Assembly: GCF_008838325.1 (NCBI RefSeq)
Contig: NZ_CP042829.1
Coordinates: forward strand, 2,542,001-2,606,000
Direction of reading: 5' to 3'
Length of the DNA stretch: 64,000 nucleotides
Source of the DNA: Tepidiforma bonchosmolovskayae
GTDB taxonomy: Bacteria; Chloroflexota; Dehalococcoidia; Tepidiformales; Tepidiformaceae
Positions 1 through 8,282 of the stretch are shown here, piece after piece (positions within the stretch are counted from its first letter, which is position 1; each line of letters begins with the position of its first letter). The position numbers were made by a program, and so were the translations under genes. The notes beneath the pieces are model-generated. The model saw only the letters and a list, made by a program, of their open reading frames with translations. It was not told the DNA's origin and did not search any database.

Positions 1-8
1 ACACCGCG

Positions 9-617
9 ATGCCCGAATCGCTCGCCACGCCCGAACCGATCCAGCGCCTGATCGAGGCCTTCCACCGCCTGCCCGGGATCGGCCCAAAGTCGGCCCAGAG
101 GCTCGCCTACCACCTGGTGCGCACCTCACCGCAGGAGGCGGAGAGCCTCGCCCGGGCAATCGTCGAGGCGCGCGAGCGCATCCACTACTGCTCCCGCTGC
201 GTGAACCTCACTGAGCGCGACCCCTGCGCAGTCTGCGCCGACCCCCGCCGCGACCAATCCACCATCTGCGTCGTCGAACAGCCGCTCGATGTGCTGGCGA
301 TCGAACGGTCGGGCATCTACCGCGGGGTGTACCACGTCCTCCACGGCATCCTGAACCCGATGGAAGGGATCGGCCCGGAGCACCTGCACATCGACGCCCT
401 CGTCGCGCGGGTCGCCGGTGGTGACGTGCGGGAAGTCATCATGGCGACGAATCCCAGCCTGGAAGGCGAAGCCACGGTCATGTACATCCAGCGGGTGCTC
501 GCCCCGCACGGGGTCCGGGTGACCCGCCTCGCCCGCGGTCTGCCCTCGGGCGCCGACCTCGAGTACGCCGATACGATGACGCTCGCCCGCGCGCTCGAGG
601 GGCGCCAGGAGCTCTAG
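9..617 (+). CDS. recR: Recombination mediator RecR
   Basis: RecR forms a clamp-like ring that works with RecO (and RecF where present) to load RecA on gapped DNA. The 202-residue product has an N-terminal helix-hairpin-helix region (LPGIGPKSAQRLA, residues 21-33), a four-cysteine zinc finger (C61, C64, C73, C76) and a Toprim domain starting near residue 86 with the acidic motif VVEQPLD and the conserved ATNPSLEGEAT segment. Length matches the family (about 200). The ATG lies only 8 nt from the window edge, so its upstream neighbour cannot be seen; a dnaX/ybaB partner would be usual. recO follows after one base, so the two are probably translated together. Confidence 0.97.
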   Translation: MPESLATPEPIQRLIEAFHRLPGIGPKSAQRLAYHLVRTSPQEAESLARAIVEARERIHYCSRCVNLTERDPCAVCADPRRDQSTICVVEQPLDVLAIERSGIYRGVYHVLHGILNPMEGIGPEHLHIDALVARVAGGDVREVIMATNPSLEGEATVMYIQRVLAPHGVRVTRLARGLPSGADLEYADTMTLARALEGRQEL

Positions 618-618
618 C

Positions 619-1380
619 ATGGCCGGCCGGCCGCCGCGCACAGTCGCCACTGAAGGCGTCGTACTGCGGCGCCGCCCGGCCGGCGATGCCGACGCCATCC
701 TCGTCCTCCTCACCCCGGGCGAGGGCCGCGTCGATGCTGTCGCCCGCGGCGTGCGCAAGCCCCAGAGCAAACTGCGCGGCCATGTCGAACCGGTGACGCG
801 CTCCCGGTTCCTGCTCGCCCACGGCCGCTCCCTCGACGTCGTCGCGCAGGCCGAGTCGGTCGATGCCTACCTCGGCATCAAGGCGAACCTTGATGCCCTC
901 GCCGCCGCCATCTACTGCTGCGAGCTGGCCGAGCGCTTCGCTGCTGAGCGCTCGGCCCAGCCCGACCTCTACCTTTTGCTCGTCGACGTCCTCGACGCCC
1001 TTGCACGCGGGGTGAACCCGGCGCTCGCTGCCCGCTACTTCGAACTGCACCTGCTCGCCGTTTGCGGCTTCGAGCTCCAGGTTGCGGCCTGCGCCAGCTG
1101 CGGCGCCGAACTGCCCGAGGCGGATGCCCTGTTCTCCGCAGCTTCCGGCGGCCTGCTGTGTGCCGCCTGCCGCGTCGAGGTGCCGGGCCGGCTCCTCTCG
1201 GTGCGCGCCCAGAAGGTGCTTCGCTACGCCCGCCGGGCCGGGGTCGATGCCTTTTGCGGCGTGCGCGTCCCGGCCGAGACCGCCGAGGAGGTCCGCGCCG
1301 CCCTCGGCGAAGCGGTGAGGGCAGTCCTCGACGCGGAGCCGCGCTCTGCCCGGTTTTTCGAAACCCTTCCGCCCTCATGA
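619..1380 (+). CDS. recO: DNA repair protein RecO
   Basis: RecO anneals single strands and partners RecR in RecA loading. The 253-residue protein has the N-terminal OB-fold region (TEGVVLRRRPAGDAD, then a segment around LVLLTPGEGR) and a C-terminal zinc-binding element with two CxxC pairs at about residues 155-180 (CASCG and CAAC), as in Gram-positive type RecO. The start ATG follows the recR stop codon by one base, which indicates coupling. recR and recO being adjacent is a known arrangement and supports both calls. Confidence 0.94.
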   Translation: MAGRPPRTVATEGVVLRRRPAGDADAILVLLTPGEGRVDAVARGVRKPQSKLRGHVEPVTRSRFLLAHGRSLDVVAQAESVDAYLGIKANLDALAAAIYCCELAERFAAERSAQPDLYLLLVDVLDALARGVNPALAARYFELHLLAVCGFELQVAACASCGAELPEADALFSAASGGLLCAACRVEVPGRLLSVRAQKVLRYARRAGVDAFCGVRVPAETAEEVRAALGEAVRAVLDAEPRSARFFETLPPS

Positions 1381-1484
1381 ATCGGCGGCCCTCCCGGCGG
1401 CGTACCCTCGGTGCGTGTACAATGCGGCTGCACAGCTGAATCTTGGGCCGACCCGAGAAACCCCTGTCGCTGGAGGAGGGGAGG

Positions 1485-1925
1485 ATGCCCCTGTACGAGT
1501 ACTACTGCGAGCCCTGCAACGGGATTTTTGAGGAGCTTCGCCCAATGCGCGAAGCCAGCGAGCCGGTGCCCTGCCCGGTCTGCTACAAGGACGCGAAGCG
1601 GATCATGCCTACATCGTTCGCGGCGTTCACCTTCCGCGACGGCTATCCGCGTCGCATCCCCGACGACGGCAAGTACTGGCACCTCGGCAAGAAAGTCTCC
1701 CGGCTGGTCACCAGCGCCCGGCCGAACGAACACCCCGAGGTCAACAAGCCGGAACCGAAGAAGCGGAAGACGAAGGGCGAGAAGCAGGAGCTCCAGGACA
1801 TGAAGGAGCTGGCGGCGAAGCGGGAGCTCGTCGACCTGTACGGCAACGAGATCAAGCCCGAGGAAGTCCCCGAAGTCGTCGAGCAGGGCCGGGTGGTCCG
1901 CAAAGGCACGCCCCGCGGACTCTAA
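1485..1925 (+). CDS. FmdB-family zinc ribbon protein with basic C-terminal tail
   Basis: The N-terminus (MPLYEYYCEPC, then CPVC) is the FmdB/CxxC_CxxC_SSSS putative regulatory zinc ribbon, with cysteines at about 8, 11, 30 and 33. The rest (to residue 146) is charged and lysine-rich (PEPKKRKTKGEKQE) with no recognised domain; FmdB proteins are often only 70-110 residues, so this is a long member. The start at 1485 is preceded by a strong purine-rich ribosome site (GGAGGAGGGGAGG, 1472-1484), which rules out the in-frame TTG at 1443. The molecular function of the family is not established; regulation or metal binding is only suspected. Confidence 0.8.
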   Translation: MPLYEYYCEPCNGIFEELRPMREASEPVPCPVCYKDAKRIMPTSFAAFTFRDGYPRRIPDDGKYWHLGKKVSRLVTSARPNEHPEVNKPEPKKRKTKGEKQELQDMKELAAKRELVDLYGNEIKPEEVPEVVEQGRVVRKGTPRGL

Positions 1926-1951
1926 CGCCTCGTTGCGTCCCCCAGTCTGCG

Positions 1952-1975
1952 GGCGGAGGCCCGGGCTGCTCCGCC
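1952..1975. terminator. Hairpin between convergent genes, possible bidirectional terminator
   Basis: A 7-bp perfect stem (GGCGGAG, 1952-1958, with CTCCGCC, 1969-1975) lies in the short gap between the end of the FmdB-type gene and the end of the polyprenyl synthase gene on the other strand. It is followed by TTAA but not by a long T run, so termination is plausible but not certain. Confidence 0.4.
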
Positions 1976-2001
1976 TTAACCGCCCGCCGACGAGCCAGGT
2001 G

Positions 2002-2979
2002 TCAGCTGTTCCGCGAGAGCACGTACTCGCTCAGGTCGATGAGGCAGCGCTTCGTCTCCGACTCGGGCAGGAACGCGATCGCCTCCTGCGCCCTGCGGAT
2101 GTACTCCCTCGCCATCTCCATTGACGCCTCGATGCATTCGGAGTTACGCACCGCCTCGAGCGCTTCCCGCAGGCGCGCCTCACGGTCCCTCCTCGCGAGG
2201 ATGAATCGTCGGATCGGGTTGTCCTTCGGGTACCGCTCGAGGAACAGCAGCCCGGGCAGGGTGATCGTCCCTTCGAGCAGGTCGCTCCCGACCGGCTTCC
2301 CCATTACCGCCTCGTCGCCGACAAAGTCGAGGACGTCGTCGACGATCTGGAAGGCCATGCCGAAGCTGTAGCCGTAGGTCCGCATCGCCTCGACGATCCG
2401 CTCGTCGCAGTTGCCGAGCATCGCTCCGCCTTCGGTGGCGTTGGCGAAGAGCGCGGCGGTTTTGCCCCCGATCCGCCAGAGGTAGTGCTGGACGTCTTTC
2501 CCGGCGTCGAAGGCAGCGGCGTCCTGGTCGAGCTCGCCGCTCGTCATCTTCATCAGCGCCAGCGCGAAGAGGCGGGTCACCGCCAGGCTCCCCGTCCGGG
2601 TCACCATCTCGGCCGCGTTGGCGAACATGTAGTCCCCAAGCAGCACCGTCAGCGCATTGTCGAACACAGCGTTGGCCGTCGGGCGGCCCCGCCGGCTGGT
2701 CGCGCCATCCACGACGTCGTCGTGGACCAGGCTCGCAGTGTGGAGCAGCTCGATGGCAGCCCCGAGCGGCACCAGCTTGTTGAGGTTGTAGTCCCCGAGA
2801 TGACCGGCAAGAAGGACAAGCGCCGGCCGCAGCCGCTTGCCGCGGGCCTGGAGCGCATGGTCGAGCATCCGCTTCAGCGGCGGCAGGTCGACGTTTTTTG
2901 TCGATTCGAGGAGGTCTTCAACGAGGACCATGTCCTCGGCGACGGGACCGTAGAGCTCCGCCACCTGCAGGGACGTCAT
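2002..2979 (-). CDS. Trans-polyprenyl diphosphate synthase
   Basis: This enzyme condenses isopentenyl diphosphate onto an allylic primer to make an all-trans prenyl chain. The 325-residue protein has both aspartate-rich motifs, DDVVD (residues 87-91) and DDVLD (214-218), the GKRLRP substrate motif near residue 47 and the late GKPVGSDLLEGT segment. The residue five places before the first motif is small (alanine, in HTASLVHDD). In this family that usually allows products longer than C15-C20, so a menaquinone side-chain synthase is a reasonable inference given the men operon in this window. Its start overlaps the end of the tatD gene by 4 nt (ATGA). Confidence 0.9.
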   Translation of the reverse strand: MTSLQVAELYGPVAEDMVLVEDLLESTKNVDLPPLKRMLDHALQARGKRLRPALVLLAGHLGDYNLNKLVPLGAAIELLHTASLVHDDVVDGATSRRGRPTANAVFDNALTVLLGDYMFANAAEMVTRTGSLAVTRLFALALMKMTSGELDQDAAAFDAGKDVQHYLWRIGGKTAALFANATEGGAMLGNCDERIVEAMRTYGYSFGMAFQIVDDVLDFVGDEAVMGKPVGSDLLEGTITLPGLLFLERYPKDNPIRRFILARRDREARLREALEAVRNSECIEASMEMAREYIRRAQEAIAFLPESETKRCLIDLSEYVLSRNS

Positions 2980-3794
2980 GGCGACGCAGCCCCGGCGAGC
3001 GCCGCCGTGACCAGGCGCCGCGCGTTCTCCGTCGTTACCCGCGCCACTTCCGCGAACGTTTCTCCGCGCGCCGCGGCAACAGCTCGCGCAGTTTCGACGA
3101 TGCAGGCCGGTTCGTTGCGCTGTCCTCGCATTCCCTGAGGAGGAAGGTACGGAGTGTCGGTTTCGATCACAAGTGAGCGTGCTGGCAACCCGGCAGCCAG
3201 CCGCCGCGTCCGGTCGTTCTTCGGGTACGTAACCGGCCCGGCGACCGACACGAGGTAACCGAGTTCGACGAACGGCTGCGCCTCCTCGAGCGTTCCGCCG
3301 AAGCAGTGCATCACCCCGGGCAGGGGCAGGCCGGCCGCAGCCGCTGCCTTCGCAAACGCCTCGAGCTGCGGGAGAATCGCCGTCTCCGCTGCCCGCGAAT
3401 GCACGCAGACCGGCTTGCGCACATCAAGCGCAATCTGGAGCTGGGCGTCCAGCAGCCGCCGCTGGTTCGGCTCTGACGACCATCCGCGGTAGGCGTCGAG
3501 CCCAATCTCGCCGATGGCCACCACCTCCGGTGCTGCGGCCAGCTCACGCAGGCGCGGGAGCAGCGCTGGCCACGCCGTGTCGGCCTCGTGCGGGTGCAGG
3601 CCGACCGCCGGGTAGAGCCGGCCCGGGTGCTGCCCGGCGAGGCGGACCGCTTCCTCGCTCGACGGGAGGTCGTAGCCGATCACGACCATGGAGGTCACGC
3701 CGGCGGACCATGCCCGGGCAAGCACGGCCTCAACATCGGCGGCGATCTTCGGGTCCGTCAGGTGGGCGTGGGTATCGAACAGCTCCGCGGTCAT
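2976..3794 (-). CDS. TatD-family metal-dependent hydrolase/DNase
   Basis: TatD proteins are TIM-barrel metallohydrolases with 3'-5' exonuclease activity reported for several members. The 272-residue sequence starts with FDTHAHL (first HxH metal ligand pair), continues with the GEIGLDAYR glutamate motif and a CVHSRAA segment, and ends with the IETDTPYLPP motif typical of the family. It overlaps metG upstream and the polyprenyl synthase downstream by 4 nt each. metG-tatD adjacency is common in bacteria, which supports the assignment. The natural substrate cannot be deduced. Confidence 0.92.
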   Translation of the reverse strand: MTAELFDTHAHLTDPKIAADVEAVLARAWSAGVTSMVVIGYDLPSSEEAVRLAGQHPGRLYPAVGLHPHEADTAWPALLPRLRELAAAPEVVAIGEIGLDAYRGWSSEPNQRRLLDAQLQIALDVRKPVCVHSRAAETAILPQLEAFAKAAAAAGLPLPGVMHCFGGTLEEAQPFVELGYLVSVAGPVTYPKNDRTRRLAAGLPARSLVIETDTPYLPPQGMRGQRNEPACIVETARAVAAARGETFAEVARVTTENARRLVTAALAGAASP

Positions 3795-5440
3795 GCCTCC
3801 GCGGCCTCGCGCGGCTCAATCTTCGTGTAGAGCGGCCGGGCCGGCCCGAGCCTCGTACCCGGCTGCACCGGCTGGAACCTCCACCCCTGGGTACGGACCG
3901 CGCCCTCCTGCCCGAGGTCGGCATGCAGCTGCTCGGTCGAGAACGGGAGCACCGGGTGCAGGAGCGTCTTCAGCGCGTTGATGGCATCGAGCGCGGTGAC
4001 GAGCGTCTCGGCGGCGTGGTCGGGGTCGGTCTTGACGGCCTTCCACGGGGCCCGTTCATCGAGGTACTTGTTGGCCGATTGCGCGAGCTGCAGCGCGGTC
4101 TGGAGGCCGCCGCGGAAATGGCATCGCTCGAACTCGTTCCCGACCGCATCGAACATCGACTCGCACTCGGCCAGCAGCGCCGTGCTCTCCGGCGTCCGCG
4201 AGGCCACCGCCGGCACCGTCCCGCCGAAGTTGCGGTGGACCATCGATATCACGCGGTTCGCAAGGTTGCCCCAGGTGGCAATGAGCACGTCGTTGTTTGC
4301 CCGGATGAGCTCGTCTTCGCTGAACACGCTGTCGTTGCTCTCCGGCATGATGGTGGTCAGGTAGAACCGGATGACGTCAGCGTGATACTGGTCGAGGAGG
4401 TCGAGCATCCACGTGCCCGTCCCCTTCGATTTGCTCTGCTTCTGCCCGGCGGCGAAGTTCACGTACTGGTTCGCCGGCACGTCGTAGGGGAGGTTGAGGC
4501 CCCCGTACCCAAGGAGCATCGCCGGCCAGATGATGGTGTGAAACGGGATGTTGTCCTTCCCAATGAAGTAGTACGAACGGGTCGCCGGGTCCTGCCAGAA
4601 CGGCCGCCACGCTTCGGGCTCGCCGCGGGTCTGCGCCCACTCCTTGCTTGCCGAGAGGTAGCCGATGACCGCATCGAACCAGACATAAATGCGCTTGTCC
4701 TCGTAGCCGGGCACCGGCACGGGCACCCCCCACGAGATATCGCGGGTGATTGCGCGGTCCTTCAGCCCCTCATTCAGCATGCCGAGGGTGAAGTTCTGGA
4801 CGTTGCGGCGCCAGTGCGGCTGCCGGGAAACCCATTCGCGCAGCGGCTCCTCGAACGCCGAGAGCTTCAGGAAGAAGTGCTCGGAGGGCTTCAGCACCGG
4901 CCTCGCGCCGCTCAACTTGCTCCGCGGGTCGCGCAGTTCCGTCGCATCGAGCGTCTTGCCGCAATTGTCGCACTGGTCGCCGCGTGCTTCGGTGTACCCG
5001 CAGTACGGGCAGGTGCCCTCGACGTACCGGTCGGGCAGGAACCGCCCGACCTCGGGGTCGAAGAGGTACTCGTCGGTCCGGCGGTAGAGGTATCCCTTCT
5101 CGAGGAGCCGCAGGAACATGTCCTGCGTCACGGCGTAGTGGTTCTCGGTCAGCGTGGTCGTGAAGAGGTCGAACGAAATGCCGAACCGCTCCCACACCTC
5201 GAGAATCTTCGGGTGGTACCGCTCCACCACCTCGCGCGGCGTGATTCCTTCGCGGTCTGCAGTGACGGTGATTGGCGTCCCGTGGCAATCCGACCCGGAG
5301 ACCATGAGCACATCATTCCCGCGCAGGCGCTGGTACCGGGCGAAGATATCGGCGGGCAGGTAGGCGCCGGCCGCCTGGCCGACGTGCAGGAGGTAGTTTG
5401 CGTACGGCCACGCGACGCAGACGAGGACACGGTCGGGCAC
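3791..5440 (-). CDS. metG: Methionyl-tRNA synthetase
   Basis: It charges tRNA-Met and initiator tRNA. The 549-residue class I synthetase shows CVAWPYAN at the N-terminus, the GSDCHGTPI motif, a single zinc knuckle (CPYCG and CDNCG at about residues 141-158) and the anticodon-domain segment. The class I signatures are altered: HIGH reads HVGQ and KMSKS reads KQSKS. The C-terminal EMAP-II-like tRNA-binding domain of longer MetRS proteins is absent. Translation starts at GTG 5440 behind an AGGTG site. A TAGGAT -10-like box on the minus strand (5474 to 5469) lies upstream, with no good -35. Confidence 0.93.
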   Translation of the reverse strand: MPDRVLVCVAWPYANYLLHVGQAAGAYLPADIFARYQRLRGNDVLMVSGSDCHGTPITVTADREGITPREVVERYHPKILEVWERFGISFDLFTTTLTENHYAVTQDMFLRLLEKGYLYRRTDEYLFDPEVGRFLPDRYVEGTCPYCGYTEARGDQCDNCGKTLDATELRDPRSKLSGARPVLKPSEHFFLKLSAFEEPLREWVSRQPHWRRNVQNFTLGMLNEGLKDRAITRDISWGVPVPVPGYEDKRIYVWFDAVIGYLSASKEWAQTRGEPEAWRPFWQDPATRSYYFIGKDNIPFHTIIWPAMLLGYGGLNLPYDVPANQYVNFAAGQKQSKSKGTGTWMLDLLDQYHADVIRFYLTTIMPESNDSVFSEDELIRANNDVLIATWGNLANRVISMVHRNFGGTVPAVASRTPESTALLAECESMFDAVGNEFERCHFRGGLQTALQLAQSANKYLDERAPWKAVKTDPDHAAETLVTALDAINALKTLLHPVLPFSTEQLHADLGQEGAVRTQGWRFQPVQPGTRLGPARPLYTKIEPREAAEA

Positions 5441-5500
5441 GGTTCACCTGGGGAAAGAGCTCTCCCAAATCCTACCACACAGGCCGTATTCCGCTGCCGT

Positions 5501-6340
5501 TCAGCCGGTTTCGTGCGCGCCGCCGTTGAGCCGGTCCCACGCCGCGTACAGCTCTCCCCGGGGCGCGCCAGTCAGGCGGGCCACCTCGGCGGCGGCCGCT
5601 CCGCGGCGGGCACCTGCGCGCTTGAAGGCCCCGAGGAGCTCCTGGGCGTCCGCTGCGGCCGGGGCCTCCGCGGTCGGGCCGATGACCACCGTGCACTCCC
5701 CGCGTGCTGCGGCGAAGCGGTCCGCCAGCTCCGATGTCCGGCCGCGCACAACCTCCTCATGGATCTTGGTCAGCTCCCTCGCAACGACCGCTTCCGGGTC
5801 GCCGAGGACATCGGCGGCCTCGCGGAGGAGGGCAGCCAGGCGGCCCGGGGCCTCGAAGCAGACGACCACGCGGTCAGGTCCTGCCAGGCGTGCGAGCGCT
5901 GCCCGGCGTTCACCCGCCTTGCGCGGCAGAAACCCTGCGAATACGGCGACCTGCGCATCGAACCCTGACACGGACAGCGCGGCTGCCAGGGCCGAGGGGC
6001 CGGGTACCGGGATGACGCGGACGCCGGCCCGGTGGGCCGCCGCCACGAGCCGCGCCCCCGGGTCGGAGACCCCGGGCGTCCCGGCGTCCGAGGCGAGCAC
6101 TGCGATGCCGGCAGCGGCCGCTTCGAGCACCTCCGGGGTCCGCTCGCGCACGTTGTGCTCGGTCAGGCTGACGAGCCGCGCCCTGCTCCCTGCTGCCCGC
6201 GCGAGTCGGCCCGTGACGCGGGTGTCCTCGGCCGCGATGAGCGAGGCCAGCCGGAGCGCGTCCTGGGCCCGCGGAGAGAGGTCGCCGAGATTCCCGAGCG
6301 GAGTGGCGACCACGTACAGCCCGGGATGCCAGGCCGTCAT
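5501..6340 (-). CDS. rsmI: 16S rRNA (cytidine-1402 2'-O)-methyltransferase RsmI
   Basis: RsmI methylates the ribose of C1402 in the decoding centre of 16S rRNA, using S-adenosylmethionine. The sequence carries the tetrapyrrole-methylase fold motifs of the family: LYVVATPLGNLGD at the N-terminus, AAEDTRV, SLTEHN, the SDAGTPGVSDPG loop and the VPGPSALAAALSVSG segment. From the ATG at 6340 it is 279 residues, close to the usual length; a TTG twelve bases upstream is also in frame. It is transcribed away from guaB3, and the intergenic region between them holds a promoter for guaB3. Confidence 0.95.
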   Translation of the reverse strand: MTAWHPGLYVVATPLGNLGDLSPRAQDALRLASLIAAEDTRVTGRLARAAGSRARLVSLTEHNVRERTPEVLEAAAAGIAVLASDAGTPGVSDPGARLVAAAHRAGVRVIPVPGPSALAAALSVSGFDAQVAVFAGFLPRKAGERRAALARLAGPDRVVVCFEAPGRLAALLREAADVLGDPEAVVARELTKIHEEVVRGRTSELADRFAAARGECTVVIGPTAEAPAAADAQELLGAFKRAGARRGAAAAEVARLTGAPRGELYAAWDRLNGGAHETG

Positions 6341-6396
6341 CGAGCTGTCCAATCGAAGCTATTGCACATAAGCGGCTCCCGCGAATCGAATTTGTG

Positions 6397-6425
6397 TTGA
6401 CCCGTCAACCCGGCCCTCCTACACT
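6397..6425 (+). promoter_or_regulatory. Sigma-70-type promoter of guaB3 with overlapping palindrome
   Basis: The -35 box TTGACC (6397-6402) and the -10 box TACACT (6420-6425) are separated by exactly 17 bp, which places a start near 6432, about 53 nt before the TTG start codon. The -35 lies inside the inverted repeat TTGA-CCCG-TCAA (6397-6408), which could be an operator. Confidence 0.65.
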
Positions 6426-6484
6426 CGATTACAACGCCGCGGCCGCCCGACAGGCCGCAATTCTAGCCCCGGGATTGCGCTGAA

Positions 6485-7708
6485 TTGAGTACTGCTGTGA
6501 ACCTTTCCTCCGCCGCCTCCGATGAGCCGGAGCGCGGCCCCGCGCCGTACCCGCAGGGGGACCAGCCCGTTCCGACCTTTAAACAGCTCAGGCGCGCATA
6601 CGGCTTCGACGAAGTCGCCATCGTTCCCGGCACCGTCACCATCAACCCCGAGCTGACAGAGCTCGGCCTCGACATCGGCCCCCACCACTTCGCCATTCCC
6701 TTCCTCGCCTCGGCGATGGATGCCGTCGTCGACCCGTCCTTTGCCATCGCCATGCACAAGGCCGGGGGCCTCGCGGTGCTCAATCTCGAAGGGGTGTGGA
6801 CGAAGTACGACGACCCCGGCTCCATCCTCCAGGAGGTCGCCTCCGTCAGCCGCGATGAGGCGACCGCGCTCCTCCAGCATGCCTACCAGCAGCCGATCCG
6901 GGAAGACCTCATTCACCGGCGCATTCAGGAGATTAAGGCCGGCGGCGCCGTTGCTGCCGTCTCCGTAACCCCGATGAACACCAAGCGCTGGGCTCCGCTC
7001 ATCCAGGAGGCCGGCGCCGACATCCTGGTGGTCCAGAGCACGGTGACGACGGCCCGGCACGTCTCCACGAGCGTCGAAGGCCTCCGTTTCGAGAAGCTCG
7101 TCAAGGAGATTCACATCCCGGTCGTGGTCGGCAACACCGTCGGCTTCGAGGCCACCCTCGAGCTGATGCGCACCGGCGTGGCTGCCGTGCTCGTCGGTGT
7201 CGGTCCGGGCGCCGCCTGCACGAGCCGCGAGGTGCTGGGCATCGGCGTCCCGCAGGTGACCGCTACCATCGACTGCGCTGCCGCCCGCGACTACTACTTC
7301 AAGGAGAGCGGCCGCTACGTCCCGATCATCACCGACGGCGGCATCCGCACTGGCGGTGATGTCTGCAAGTGTTTCGCGGCCGGTGCAGACGGGGTCATGA
7401 TGGGCTCGCCCTTCGCCGCCACCACCGAGGCGCCGGGGCGCGGCTACCACTGGGGCATGGCCACGCCGCACGCCCACCTGCCGCGCGGCACCCGCGTCGC
7501 AGTCGGCGTCAACACCACGCTGCAGAAGCTCCTCTTCGGTCCGACGAGCCGCACCGACGGCACCGAGAACCTCGTCGGCGCCCTGCGCACGGCCATGGGC
7601 ATGTGCGGCGCACGGACCATCAAGGAGTTCCAGAAGGCGGAGATGGTCGTCGCACCCGCCATCAAGACCGAAGGCAAGATCTACCAGTTTGCGCAGGCTG
7701 GCACCTAG
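6485..7708 (+). CDS. GuaB3-type IMP dehydrogenase family protein
   Basis: The product is an IMP dehydrogenase/GMP reductase barrel without the CBS regulatory domains. Family features include the AVLNLEGVWTKYDDP segment, the IITDGGIRTGGD phosphate-binding stretch, GSPFAATTEAPGRGYHWG, and the C-terminal LVGALRTAMGMCG part. Together these match the GuaB3 group rather than canonical GuaB. The loop VGPGAACTS keeps a cysteine (C245 counted from the TTG) at the IMPDH nucleophile position, so oxidation of IMP to XMP for guanine nucleotide synthesis is plausible. Start choice is TTG 6485, with a GTG at 6497 as the alternative. A clear promoter lies upstream, and the next gene overlaps its end by 20 nt. 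Confidence 0.88.
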   Translation: MSTAVNLSSAASDEPERGPAPYPQGDQPVPTFKQLRRAYGFDEVAIVPGTVTINPELTELGLDIGPHHFAIPFLASAMDAVVDPSFAIAMHKAGGLAVLNLEGVWTKYDDPGSILQEVASVSRDEATALLQHAYQQPIREDLIHRRIQEIKAGGAVAAVSVTPMNTKRWAPLIQEAGADILVVQSTVTTARHVSTSVEGLRFEKLVKEIHIPVVVGNTVGFEATLELMRTGVAAVLVGVGPGAACTSREVLGIGVPQVTATIDCAAARDYYFKESGRYVPIITDGGIRTGGDVCKCFAAGADGVMMGSPFAATTEAPGRGYHWGMATPHAHLPRGTRVAVGVNTTLQKLLFGPTSRTDGTENLVGALRTAMGMCGARTIKEFQKAEMVVAPAIKTEGKIYQFAQAGT

Positions 7709-8282
7709 GCTCCTCCTGCTCCTGCTGATCGTCACGGCGGCACCGGCTGTCCCGGCCGGTGCCGCCGCTCCATGTATCGCGGTCGACCCGGCTGCTCCCG
7801 ACGCAGCCGTCCTCGCCGCCAACGTTGTCGTGGTCGGAACGGTCGTGCGTGTGGCTGGCGGGCCCGACATCGTTCCCGAAGCGTTCCTCAAGGGCACCGT
7901 GACCCGCCAGGCCGTGCACCTTCCGGCCCAGCCCCCCGACCCTGCGGCCTGTGCGCCCGCCGAACTCCCTGAGGGCGCCCGCGTGCTCGCGTTCCTGGCC
8001 GTGGCCGACGGCGCCGTAGCCTGGCCCGGGAGCGGAGCGGTCTTCATCCTCCGCGATGGACAGGCTGTCCGCGCCGACGGCCAGGCCGCCCTCACCGAAC
8101 GCGAACTTGTCGACCGTATCCGGGCCCTGACCGGGCAGCTTGCGGCGCCGCCAGCCGACGACGAACCGGGCGCAGGTATCGACTGGACCGGGACCATCGT
8201 CCCGGTCGGCGGCCTTCTCCTCGGCGTCTTTGCCATTGGGCTGGTGTTGATGCGGGTCTGGCACCGCATTGACCCGAGCTAG
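7689..8282 (+). CDS. Putative exported, C-terminally anchored protein of unknown function
   Basis: I do not recognise the family. The 197-residue product begins with basic residues and a leucine-rich hydrophobic stretch ending in AAPAVPAGAAAP, which looks like a signal peptide. A middle domain rich in small residues follows (about 30-150), then a single membrane span near residues 168-188 and a short basic tail (WHRIDPS), so it is likely anchored with its body outside. The start is a TTG inside the end of guaB3. Two cysteines (near residues 29 and 77 of the precursor) could form a disulfide. It ends 3 nt into the converging HAD gene. Confidence 0.6.
   Translation: MRRLAPRLLLLLLIVTAAPAVPAGAAAPCIAVDPAAPDAAVLAANVVVVGTVVRVAGGPDIVPEAFLKGTVTRQAVHLPAQPPDPAACAPAELPEGARVLAFLAVADGAVAWPGSGAVFILRDGQAVRADGQAALTERELVDRIRALTGQLAAPPADDEPGAGIDWTGTIVPVGGLLLGVFAIGLVLMRVWHRIDPS

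Noticed and set aside
3530-5968. An 812-codon open frame on the plus strand opposite tatD, metG and rsmI
   Set aside because: It is antisense to well-identified genes, has no family motifs, and long antisense frames are expected in DNA this rich in G and C.
6419-8269. A 616-codon open frame opposite guaB3 and the exported protein
   Set aside because: Same reason; its composition is the mirror of the real codons and it would cover the guaB3 promoter.
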